A DNA stretch of 64,000 nt. Source: Spirosomataceae bacterium TFI 002. Its GTDB lineage: Bacteria > Bacteroidota > Bacteroidia > Cytophagales > Spirosomataceae. The notes under the pieces are model-generated. The model was not told where the DNA came from. It saw only the letters and a program-made list of their open reading frames with translations, and ran no database searches. Positions 27,101-34,628 of this stretch are shown here, one piece after another. The position numbers were made by a program, and so were the translations under genes. Location of the stretch: NCBI GenBank assembly GCA_900230115.1, contig LT907983.1, forward strand, positions 1,178,001 to 1,242,000, written 5' to 3'. How positions within the stretch are numbered: position 1 is the stretch's first letter; every line of letters begins with the position of its first letter.

Positions 27101-27438
27101 CTTGGGCCATTAGCTCCAAAATCGCCATCACCTTCAGGCATATCTTTAAGGGCCGTAAGATCCATTACAATGTTCTTTTTTTCCTTGTTTACCGCAGTAA
27201 GAATAAGTCTAGGTTCGTTTTCTTCATCCAAACCATGATAAATTCTGATTCCTACAGCGTCAGGTTTTTTAAGTAAACTTAATAAAAGTTCCCTTCCAAA
27301 AAACTCAGCACGATAAGGATCTTCAACTCCTTCTTTTTTTGATTTTGCTAAAAATTGATCTTGTTTTAGTTTAGCTTCCTTCGCTGTTATAAATTCTCCT
27401 TCAGATCCGTCAAAGAACTCTTTAATACTTTCGTTCAT
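27082..27438 (-). CDS. Small hydrophilic protein ending in a CPxxC motif
   Basis: A 118-residue soluble protein without signal peptide or membrane segment. Middle part: AEFFGRELLLSLLKKPDAVGIRIYHGLDEENEPRLILTAV, with a predicted alpha then beta hairpin. The tail ends GDGDFGANGPRCPLSC. From memory, a widespread uncharacterised Bacteroidota family shares the segment GR-x(n)-GxRxYxGxxxxxxxxLxLxxV and a CPPxC-like tail, often near a membrane protein gene. I cannot confirm this here. It is the first gene of the four-gene cassette. No function can be assigned. It may be a cytoplasmic or exported signal component. Confidence 0.68.
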   Translation of the reverse strand: MNESIKEFFDGSEGEFITAKEAKLKQDQFLAKSKKEGVEDPYRAEFFGRELLLSLLKKPDAVGIRIYHGLDEENEPRLILTAVNKEKKNIVMDLTALKDMPEGDGDFGANGPRCPLSC

Positions 27439-27570
27439 GGTTTCTATTTTTTGATTGATATTTCTTCGAGAAAATTGAACATTTTTAAGTTAAAACACAA
27501 ATACAAAAACTAAGCCATTTAAGGCAAATACCTAACTACTAGGCTATTATACGGTGTCATATCTAAATAA

Positions 27571-27608
27571 TAGGTGTTTTCTACCTATGAAATGAGGTAA
27601 AAATACCT
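27571..27608. promoter_or_regulatory. Paired AGGT/ACCT inverted repeats upstream of the CPxxC cassette and PspC gene
   Basis: AGGTA-AAAA-TACCT (27595-27608) has the same 5-bp arms and 4-base spacer as the core of the palindrome at 7029-7048. A second inverted repeat, TAGGT-N7-ACCTA, lies at 27571-27587, and a related TACCTAAC is found near 27529. They lie between two divergent genes, 36 bases upstream of the PspC promoter. This looks like a regulator's operator region. Confidence 0.45.
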
Positions 27609-27643
27609 AATGATCTCCGTGAAATAAGAAAAGTCATCTTTCC

Positions 27644-27674
27644 TTTGAAATAGATAATAAATCCCCTAGTTTTG
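27644..27674 (+). promoter_or_regulatory. Bacteroidota-type promoter of the PspC-like gene
   Basis: TTTG, 19 bases, TAGTTTTG matches the -33/-7 pattern exactly. Start near 27681 gives a 22-base leader to the ATG at 27704. Confidence 0.75.
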
Positions 27675-27703
27675 ATTGTTAGGTACACACTTCAAGATTA
27701 AAA

Positions 27704-27925
27704 ATGAGTAAATACAGATACTTAGTTGAAAGCAATCTTTTTGGGGTTTGCTCTAAGTTGGGCGAAAAACTCAACTTCTCGGCAAGTAGCATAAGAATGT
27801 ATTTCATATACGCCTCTTTCTTCACGTTTGGCTCGCCCATTATTATTTATCTTATTCTAGCTTTCTGGATAGACGCAAAGAAGCATATTCGACGTCACGA
27901 GAATCCTACTATTTGGGATTTGTAA
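27704..27925 (+). CDS. PspC-like membrane protein
   Basis: A 73-residue protein with a PspC-type domain: LFGVCSKLGEKLNFSASSIRMYFI followed by one membrane helix (FFTFGSPIIIYLILAFWI). PspC proteins respond to inner-membrane stress as partners of PspA in other bacteria. No other psp gene is visible here, so the role is open. It has its own promoter, and the stop lies 3 bases from that of convergent nuoD. Confidence 0.85.
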   Translation: MSKYRYLVESNLFGVCSKLGEKLNFSASSIRMYFIYASFFTFGSPIIIYLILAFWIDAKKHIRRHENPTIWDL

Positions 27926-27928
27926 TTT

Positions 27929-29143
27929 TTACCTGTCTACCTCTCCCATTACCACATCTAGAGAGCCTAGTACAGCAACAAGGTCAGCGATCATAAGTCC
28001 GCGAGAAATTTCAGGCAAAACCGAAAGGTTATTAAAAGAGCATGCCCTAGCTTTTACACGCTCAGGAATGTCGCTTTTCCCATTGGTTTTAAAGAAAAAA
28101 CCTAGTTCTCCTTTACTATTTTCGGCTCGTGCATAGAACTCCATTTTTGCAGGACGAATTTTCTTTGGCACCATCTCTTGAGGGTCAAAGTCCCTGGTTC
28201 TTTTGTGGTCACCTTTTAGCTGAACTAAACATTGTTCAATTATCCTAAGTGACTCCCAGCACTCTTGCACTCTCACATTATTTCGGTCCCAACAGTCTCC
28301 TAAAGTTCCTACTTCACCTTTCCCTATTGGAACATCAAAGTCGATTTCTGGATATACAGAATAGCCATCAACTTTTCGAAGGTCATATCTCAGCCCTGAA
28401 CCTCTAAGGACTGGGCCTGAGCAACCATAGTCTATTGCCATTGCAAGTGGTAAGACTCCAATATTACTTGTTCTATTGATAAATATGTGATTGTCTATGA
28501 CTAAGTTTTGAAGCTCTTTCAACTTTGGTTTTAAATAATTCACGAACTCTCCACACTTATCTTCGAAACCAACAGGAAGGTCATAAAACAAGCCTCCAAC
28601 CCAAATATAATTGTAAAGCATTCTTGCTCCGCATACCCATTCCAGCATTCGCATAATGGTTTCCCTATCGCGAAAAAGCCACAAAAAGGGTGTTTGTGCT
28701 CCAATATCAAGGGCGTATGTTCCAATTGCTATAAAATGTGAAGCAATGCGATTAAGCTCGGCAACCAAAACACGAATGTATTCTACTCGCTTAGGCAAGG
28801 TTCCTTCTATTCCCAGCATACGCTCTACACCCATGACATAGGCATGCTCGCTATTCATCGCGGCAACATAGTCCATGCGATCGACATATGGAATGATCTG
28901 ATTAAATGGAAGAGACTCGGCGTGTTTTTCGAAACATCGGTGTAAATAACCCAAGTGAGGAACAACATCTCTAATAACTTCACCATCAGTCACAACCTCT
29001 AGGCGAAGTACTCCATGGGTAGAAGGGTGCTGAGGCCCAATATTAATGAGCATTTCTTCAGTTTTGAGATCCCCCTCTGTATATTTGGTAGGCTCAGAAA
29101 CCGTTAGATACTCTTTTTTGAACTTGTATTGAATCTCCGACAT
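27929..29143 (-). CDS. nuoD: NADH-quinone oxidoreductase subunit D
   Basis: A 404-residue subunit of the Complex I peripheral arm near the quinone-binding site, usually next to nuoC or fused with it. Diagnostic segments are INIGPQHPSTHGVLRLEV, DYVAAMNSEHAYVMGVERM and the C-terminal DLVAVLGSLDVVMGEVDR. The ATG at 29143 (MSEIQ) is preferred to the longer 29161 start because the extra six residues are not typical. There is no nuoC and no other nuo gene next to it, and nuoA-nuoB lie about 14 kb away on the same strand. Confidence 0.95.
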   Translation of the reverse strand: MSEIQYKFKKEYLTVSEPTKYTEGDLKTEEMLINIGPQHPSTHGVLRLEVVTDGEVIRDVVPHLGYLHRCFEKHAESLPFNQIIPYVDRMDYVAAMNSEHAYVMGVERMLGIEGTLPKRVEYIRVLVAELNRIASHFIAIGTYALDIGAQTPFLWLFRDRETIMRMLEWVCGARMLYNYIWVGGLFYDLPVGFEDKCGEFVNYLKPKLKELQNLVIDNHIFINRTSNIGVLPLAMAIDYGCSGPVLRGSGLRYDLRKVDGYSVYPEIDFDVPIGKGEVGTLGDCWDRNNVRVQECWESLRIIEQCLVQLKGDHKRTRDFDPQEMVPKKIRPAKMEFYARAENSKGELGFFFKTNGKSDIPERVKARACSFNNLSVLPEISRGLMIADLVAVLGSLDVVMGEVDR

Positions 29144-29246
29144 TGCTGTAAAAATACACAATGAATCTTAGCTTTTAGCAGGTCAAAAATTGAAATCCTG
29201 AAAAAAATGACACAAAACTTCCTTTTCTTGTGTTGTACAACTCGTT

Positions 29247-29813
29247 ATGCATACGATAGAACCATATTACAATTGGCAAAAGTACTACAGAGCAGAAAAA
29301 GACTTGCGATCTCCATTTTTTGGGCGTGAATATGGAGAATCATACGTAAATCATGTTTATGGCTACTATATCGATCCCAATTGGGATGAGTTTGAGTCCG
29401 AAACACTTTATTGCAAATTACTCTGGTGTGATTACAGTCAGAAAGTAGCGATCATAGAGTTAATAGGCGAATGGAATGATACATTGTACAATGATATCAT
29501 GTATTTAAAAAGAAATGTAATTGATATTTTGACCAAAAACGGGATTGAGAAATTTATCTTGGTAGCTGAGAACCTATTTCAGTTTCATGGTGGAGATACC
29601 GACTATTACGAAGAATGGTTTGAGGATATTGAAGATGGCTATATCGCAATGCTAAATGCCAGAGAATTTATCATTGATGAAATGAAAAAGTATCGATTGG
29701 ACTACTACATAAACCTCGGCGGCACACTGCAATTAGATAATTGGCGAACAGTTAAACCACAAAAGCTAGTAGCAGCTATTGACGCTTTAATGACTCGTCG
29801 GCTTGGAATGTAA
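29247..29813 (+). CDS. Conserved-looking protein of unknown function
   Basis: A 188-residue soluble protein, rich in Tyr, Trp and acidic residues, with no signal peptide or membrane segment. The middle (KVAIIELIGEWNDTLYNDIMYLKRNVIDIL and IEKFILVAENLFQF) reads like an alpha/beta sandwich and is loosely reminiscent of STAS-like folds, but this is weak. The end is LVAAIDALMTRRLGM. Divergent from nuoD with about 100 bases between. I do not recognise a family and propose no function. It may be specific to Cytophagales. Confidence 0.7.
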   Translation: MHTIEPYYNWQKYYRAEKDLRSPFFGREYGESYVNHVYGYYIDPNWDEFESETLYCKLLWCDYSQKVAIIELIGEWNDTLYNDIMYLKRNVIDILTKNGIEKFILVAENLFQFHGGDTDYYEEWFEDIEDGYIAMLNAREFIIDEMKKYRLDYYINLGGTLQLDNWRTVKPQKLVAAIDALMTRRLGM

Positions 29814-30133
29814 ACATCCTATTGGCCCAGACTCTTACCGTTACAAGTACAACACTCAATTTTAAATTGGATTTGAATCACTTTACAATAATGTGATCAT
29901 TCCAATGTTAGAATAGAATGTATTTTACCTCACAAAACCAATTTTTAGGATTTTGATAAAGTACATGACAAGCATTCATAAGCCAATCAATGCTGATTGC
30001 TATTTTATGAATTTCGTTTCACTAGCTTTTAAGCGTCTTTATATGGAGCAATCAGTAAATAAACGGGAAGAAAACCAAAACTCTTCCCTTAAAAATAATC
30101 AACACTAACTTCCTTACTACAAGTTTGTAACAT
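29814..30133. other. 320-base intergenic region with inverted repeats
   Basis: No gene is seen. A nested hairpin lies at 29974-30012: the outer arms ATTCATAA / TTATGAAT enclose CAATCA-ATGC-TGATTG. A CTGATTGCT / AGCAATCAG pair is also present (29993-30001 and 30047-30055). A terminator-like hairpin follows at 30065-30088. Confidence 0.6.
30065..30088 (-). terminator. Possible terminator of the surface-protein cluster
   Basis: The perfect stem GGGAAGA / TCTTCCC with a 10-nt loop lies about 45 bases past the stop of the last cluster gene. On the minus strand it is followed by CGTTTATTT, a mediocre T tail. Confidence 0.48.
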
Positions 30134-30928
30134 TTAATTAAAAAGTATCCTTTTTGAATGTGATTGACCTTCTTGATCAATTACTCTGAGGTAAATTCTT
30201 TGCCCCTCTAAACTTCTTGGTATTTCTACCTTCTGGTTTTCTAGCTCGTCTAGAGATTTGTAGGCGGTGAATACTTCAGTTCCCGAGATGTTATAAAATT
30301 TCAAATCATATTTTCTATCCTTTTCAAACCCATTTAATTGCACATTAAATATGCCATTTGATGGATTAGGAAAGACATCCACAGCTGCACTGATTTCCGA
30401 AACCAAAAGTGCCTCATTTATTTCAACAACATTACCTGCATACATTTCCTCACCATTGTGAGCTATTAAAGAATGCCTAAAATCTGAACCCTGCATACCT
30501 TCGTCATACGATTTAGGATCTTTTGCCAATTCATATAAACGAGTTCCTGATAGTTGCTGACCGCTAATAGAGAACTTAAATAGCTCAATTGGATGATCCG
30601 CAATAACATTAAATATTTCTCCACCATTTGAGCCAAAACCATGAAAATCACATTCTGATTGAGTTTTGGGAGCAAAAACTACAGAGTTATCGGCCCACTG
30701 TCCACCATTTAAACTCTCAATGTCTAGTCTCATGTCTTCAAGGTTTTGAGGAAATATTATACTCACTTGAGAAGGCCCCATTAAGAATTTTTCCATTGAA
30801 AAATTGGGAATGGCGTAAACATTATATGTTTTCGAATTCTCATCAAATTTGATGTCCAACTCGAATTGAATTTGAGCTGATGAAACAAAAGGTATTAAAA
30901 GTAACAGGGTTTTAAATAATGATTTCAT
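30134..30928 (-). CDS. Secreted protein with T9SS sorting domain, paralogue of the 194-aa protein
   Basis: A 264-residue protein with a signal peptide (LLLLIPFVSSAQ). Residues 20-175 form a beta-rich domain with GPSQVSIIFP, NGGQWADNSVVFAP, DFHGFGSNGG and GSDFRHS. These patterns are shared with the 194-residue protein at 33973-34557, which lacks the tail. The last 80 residues are a T9SS type A sorting domain (AVDVFPNPSNGIFNVQL to SKRILFN), so it is exported and anchored on the cell surface. The core domain may resemble a cohesin-like beta sandwich, but this is speculation. Last gene of the cluster, 6 bases after the SdrD-like gene. Confidence 0.82.
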   Translation of the reverse strand: MKSLFKTLLLLIPFVSSAQIQFELDIKFDENSKTYNVYAIPNFSMEKFLMGPSQVSIIFPQNLEDMRLDIESLNGGQWADNSVVFAPKTQSECDFHGFGSNGGEIFNVIADHPIELFKFSISGQQLSGTRLYELAKDPKSYDEGMQGSDFRHSLIAHNGEEMYAGNVVEINEALLVSEISAAVDVFPNPSNGIFNVQLNGFEKDRKYDLKFYNISGTEVFTAYKSLDELENQKVEIPRSLEGQRIYLRVIDQEGQSHSKRILFN

Positions 30929-30934
30929 GATAGG

Positions 30935-33934
30935 CTATCGTTTATTTTTCGTGATTAAAAACGGAATACAATGCAATACGCAAGCATCCACAAAACCCGC
31001 ACTTACATTAGGATAAATTAAGCTACTCGGCGAAATTGTCAATACAACATGTAAACCATTAAATGGGTTAAAATCCGAATCTATACTGTCGTCCCCTATG
31101 TCTTTTTTGGTAGTAATGGTCTTTGTAGGTACGCTCTGTGTTTTAATTGCAACAACATAATTCCCGTAAGGTAAATTATCGAAAACATAGGTTCCAATTG
31201 AAGTTGTTTGAACTGAATCTTTAATCTCAATTAGGTTTCCAGCAATACCCGTTTCCCATAAATAGACCCATACATTGGGATTTACTGACTCACCTGAATC
31301 ATTGATTCCATTGTCATTTTCATCATTCCAAAGTACACCACTAATTTCTCCTCTATGACAGTTTACTGGGAGGTTATTTTCTCCCAGCCACGGAATTCCA
31401 ATATCTACGAATGACTCCAAAAAGTACTTATTGTAAGCTACACTTGGGTTGATTAAAAAGGTGGTATCACTATTAGCCAAAGAACCCAAACTAATGATTC
31501 CATTTACAATTCCATCTTTGTCAAAAGCTGATCCATCTAATTCAAATGAGCTGCCGGGAGTACTTGTCAAAGGCAGATTTAAATCACTTAATGTATGACC
31601 ATCTGGGTGCGTATATGACAAAGTATAAACCCCACTCACATTTGCCTCAAAGCGATAAAATCCATTTGAGCCATCAGCGAGGTAATTAATAACCGCTCCT
31701 GATGGGCCCGTAATCGTAACTTTACCACCCTTGAGAATTTCGCCAGTTTCTTCACAATAAATGTATCCGTATGGTTTCCAGTTACCAATGCTAATACCTA
31801 AGTCAACTGTTAAATTTAATGAATCCGAGCCATTTGCATTTTGGCAAATCGGAATAAAATCACTGAATCCAAATTGATCGAAATCAGAATCTTTGGTAAC
31901 ATCTACACCTTGGTTTTTATTTGAAAAACGATAAGCAAATGGTAAGTCAGTAGAGTCTACATAAACCTGATAAATTCCCTTTGCCAAATCAGAAAATAGA
32001 TACTTTCCGTACGAATTTGTGATGGTAGAATCTATTATGTTTCCATTTTCCAATAGATAAATCTTTAGACCAGCTAAGCCTGGTTCAGTATTATCTAAAG
32101 TTCCGTTTACGTTGTAATCAAAAAACACCATGTCACCAATTTTACCTTTACAAGGACACACTTTAACACTTAGTTTATTAGAAATATCGAAACAATCCGC
32201 ACTAAGAGCTGATAGGTTACTACCCACATTTAAGCCAGTTACTGTCTTTCCTTTGGGATATGAAACAGCGTAAATATTAAAAGAACCTCCATCTTGTAAA
32301 CCTGTAAAAGTTGGTGAACTGGTTATTTGAAGAATTGCTCCCAAAGTATCCGTCAGTAAGTAATTAGTATTTTGGCTTGTAGTGTCAATATTGAAAGTTG
32401 TAGTGAAAGTTATTTCGGGTCCTACATAATCACACAACATTGCAGGAAGGATATTTATTATAACCTCCCCCATGTCCTTTAGTCCCTTATGATCCATTAC
32501 CTCCACAGTAAAAATGAAAGTAGTATTAGGCAATAAGTTTGAATTATTTACAAGGCGTATGTTTCCATTGGAATCCAAGTTAAAATAGCCTTCTGTATTA
32601 CCAGAAACAATATTGAAAGTAAGAGGTTGGTTTTCTGGATCAGAAAAAATAAGTGAGCCTATGACCGTATTATTGGGAGTATTATTGGCAATTGAAACAG
32701 TAAGGTCATCAATTATTGGTGGCTCGTTTTGCTCACAAGCTTTGACTTGCTGTACATTTGAAAAATCAAGGCAGTCCGAAGTAATTGAGCCTACATTTTC
32801 ACCGAGGTTTAAACTTTGAATAGTGCCTTCATATGATACAGCTACAATTGAGAAAGTTTTTTGAAACCCAAAATTGAGAAAAGTTGAATTATCAGATATT
32901 TGAACAATTGTCCCAAGTGAATCCAGTAGTAAATACTTTGTGACTTGATCTAAAGTAGGACTATTGGGAGCCGAACTAACTTGCACAGTATCAAAAAGCA
33001 GGTTGCAGGCGATTGTTTGCGGACAACCAAATGAAGATACCGCTACATTTTGAGGTGAATTTGGACACAAATCTTTTTCATTGGGTACTCCATCGTTGTC
33101 GCCATCTACTAGCGGTATCGCGAAATTAGTTGTAAAAGTAATAGTAGCTTGATCTTTTTGGCCGACATTATCTGTTACTTCTACAATTAAAGTATAGGTA
33201 GTGGAAGGTGTAAGTTTGGTATGATCAGTTACGGTGAGAACTCCTAAATTGTCGACTGCAAAAATACCAGATCCATTTCCAGAAATTATCGCAATGTTGG
33301 CCGGTAAATTCTCAGGATCTCTAAATGTTAAAGTGCCAATTGGAGAATTGCTAGTTACATTGTTGCCTAATACAAATGACTCCTCTTCTATAACTGGGGG
33401 AAGGTTAGGAGTACATGCTTTTATATTAAGGGCATTAGAAAAGTCAAAACAATTTCCCCTAATTGCCGAGATTGGGTTTCCAACTTCTAAATTATCAACA
33501 TTCAATTCATAAGAAACTGCAACTACCATGTAGCTTTTGTTCAGTGAAAGATTGTCAAAAGCAGGAGTAGCAGAAGTTGCCACAATTATCCCAAGTGAAT
33601 CAGCCATAATATACTGTGTAACTTGACTCGGAGATGGATTACTTGGAGCTGCAATAAAAGAAATGCTATTATTGGTAAGATTGCAAGCTGATGTAATTGG
33701 GCAACCATAAGCATTCACTATTGTGTTTGCAGGTGTATCTGGACATAAATCTATATCATCATCGACACCATCATTATCCGAATCTACTAAAGCTAAGGAC
33801 AATTTAGGAATAGTTGAAGATGCTGCTAAACCAATATAATGGACGGCAAAAATTAATGTAAATAAATACAAAGCACCTCTCATTTTATTACGAATTGAGG
33901 GCTTTTTTCTAGTAAGCAAAAGTTGAATATTCAT
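30935..33934 (-). CDS. SdrD-like secreted protein with cadherin and thrombospondin-3 segments
   Basis: A 999-residue secreted protein. Signal peptide: GALYLFTLIFAVHYIGLAASS, so the ATG at 33883 (982 residues) is also a possible start. Two thrombospondin type-3 Ca-binding segments (VDSDNDGVDDDIDLCPDTP and VDGDNDGVPNEKDLCPNSP) and two cadherin-like units with EPPIIDDLTV-type starts cover the first half. SdrD B-like units follow (GDMVFFDYNVNGTLDNTEPG near 585 and GVLWNDENDNGINDSGES near 875). There is no T9SS sorting domain. It ends in a Cys-rich CVLHCIPFLITKNKR. Surface adhesion or matrix role inferred. It is in the middle of a four-gene same-strand cluster. Confidence 0.82.
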   Translation of the reverse strand: MNIQLLLTRKKPSIRNKMRGALYLFTLIFAVHYIGLAASSTIPKLSLALVDSDNDGVDDDIDLCPDTPANTIVNAYGCPITSACNLTNNSISFIAAPSNPSPSQVTQYIMADSLGIIVATSATPAFDNLSLNKSYMVVAVSYELNVDNLEVGNPISAIRGNCFDFSNALNIKACTPNLPPVIEEESFVLGNNVTSNSPIGTLTFRDPENLPANIAIISGNGSGIFAVDNLGVLTVTDHTKLTPSTTYTLIVEVTDNVGQKDQATITFTTNFAIPLVDGDNDGVPNEKDLCPNSPQNVAVSSFGCPQTIACNLLFDTVQVSSAPNSPTLDQVTKYLLLDSLGTIVQISDNSTFLNFGFQKTFSIVAVSYEGTIQSLNLGENVGSITSDCLDFSNVQQVKACEQNEPPIIDDLTVSIANNTPNNTVIGSLIFSDPENQPLTFNIVSGNTEGYFNLDSNGNIRLVNNSNLLPNTTFIFTVEVMDHKGLKDMGEVIINILPAMLCDYVGPEITFTTTFNIDTTSQNTNYLLTDTLGAILQITSSPTFTGLQDGGSFNIYAVSYPKGKTVTGLNVGSNLSALSADCFDISNKLSVKVCPCKGKIGDMVFFDYNVNGTLDNTEPGLAGLKIYLLENGNIIDSTITNSYGKYLFSDLAKGIYQVYVDSTDLPFAYRFSNKNQGVDVTKDSDFDQFGFSDFIPICQNANGSDSLNLTVDLGISIGNWKPYGYIYCEETGEILKGGKVTITGPSGAVINYLADGSNGFYRFEANVSGVYTLSYTHPDGHTLSDLNLPLTSTPGSSFELDGSAFDKDGIVNGIISLGSLANSDTTFLINPSVAYNKYFLESFVDIGIPWLGENNLPVNCHRGEISGVLWNDENDNGINDSGESVNPNVWVYLWETGIAGNLIEIKDSVQTTSIGTYVFDNLPYGNYVVAIKTQSVPTKTITTKKDIGDDSIDSDFNPFNGLHVVLTISPSSLIYPNVSAGFVDACVLHCIPFLITKNKR

Positions 33935-33972
33935 TCTATTAATTTTCTAATTAATGAAGACTAATTTTTCTA

Positions 33973-34557
33973 TTATTCGAGTGAAAGCTGTGGAGCTGAA
34001 ACATTACACTCAACGGTACAAGAAGTACCGGTATTTGCGTAAACAGAATTGTAATGATCTATGAAATTTGCGTCGGGGAATGTATTTCCAAAATCGGATC
34101 CATTCATATTAGCACTCGCATTAGAAGCTGGATCTACTCCATTTTCAAAAATCCTAAGTCCAGCGATACAACCGCCCGAAAGAGTGAAATGAAACATGAG
34201 TAAATCCTGACCTGCAACTAAGTTTATTGGACTTCCAGTTGAACCAAAACCATGATAATCCACTGCTGGAGTATTGGATGGAGCATAAATTCTACTATTA
34301 TCGCTCCATGTTCCACCATTTACCGAAGTCAAGTTATTATTCCCAAAAGTCAAGGCTTGGTCAGCAACTGCTGCGGGAAATACAATGGAAATCTGTGATG
34401 GTCCCAAATTATAGCTTCGTGAAGTTGCTGGTTTTGCATAAACTTCATATCGCTGTTGGACACTATTAAACCTGATAGTGAGATCCATATTAGTATCTTG
34501 ACAATAAGCACTTGAAAGACCTGCTAATAGAAAAACTACGACGAATACTTTTTTCAT
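33973..34557 (-). CDS. Small secreted protein, paralogue of the 264-aa T9SS protein
   Basis: A 194-residue protein with a signal peptide (VVVFLLAGLSSAYCQ). The domain matches that of the 264-residue neighbour: GPSQISIVFP, NGGTWSDNSRIYAP, DYHGFGSTGSP and NGSDFGNTFPD. It has no sorting domain, and two cysteine pairs near the end (GTSCTVECN). Possible partner of the large neighbours, perhaps an early domain for assembly. No known function. It starts 71 bases after the giant gene and ends 38 bases before the SdrD-like gene. Confidence 0.8.
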   Translation of the reverse strand: MKKVFVVVFLLAGLSSAYCQDTNMDLTIRFNSVQQRYEVYAKPATSRSYNLGPSQISIVFPAAVADQALTFGNNNLTSVNGGTWSDNSRIYAPSNTPAVDYHGFGSTGSPINLVAGQDLLMFHFTLSGGCIAGLRIFENGVDPASNASANMNGSDFGNTFPDANFIDHYNSVYANTGTSCTVECNVSAPQLSLE

Positions 34558-34628
34558 TTCTTTGTTGTTTATTTTATTTAAAAAAAAGAGGAATTTTCTA
34601 AAAAAAGAACCCCTATATATATTTGATT

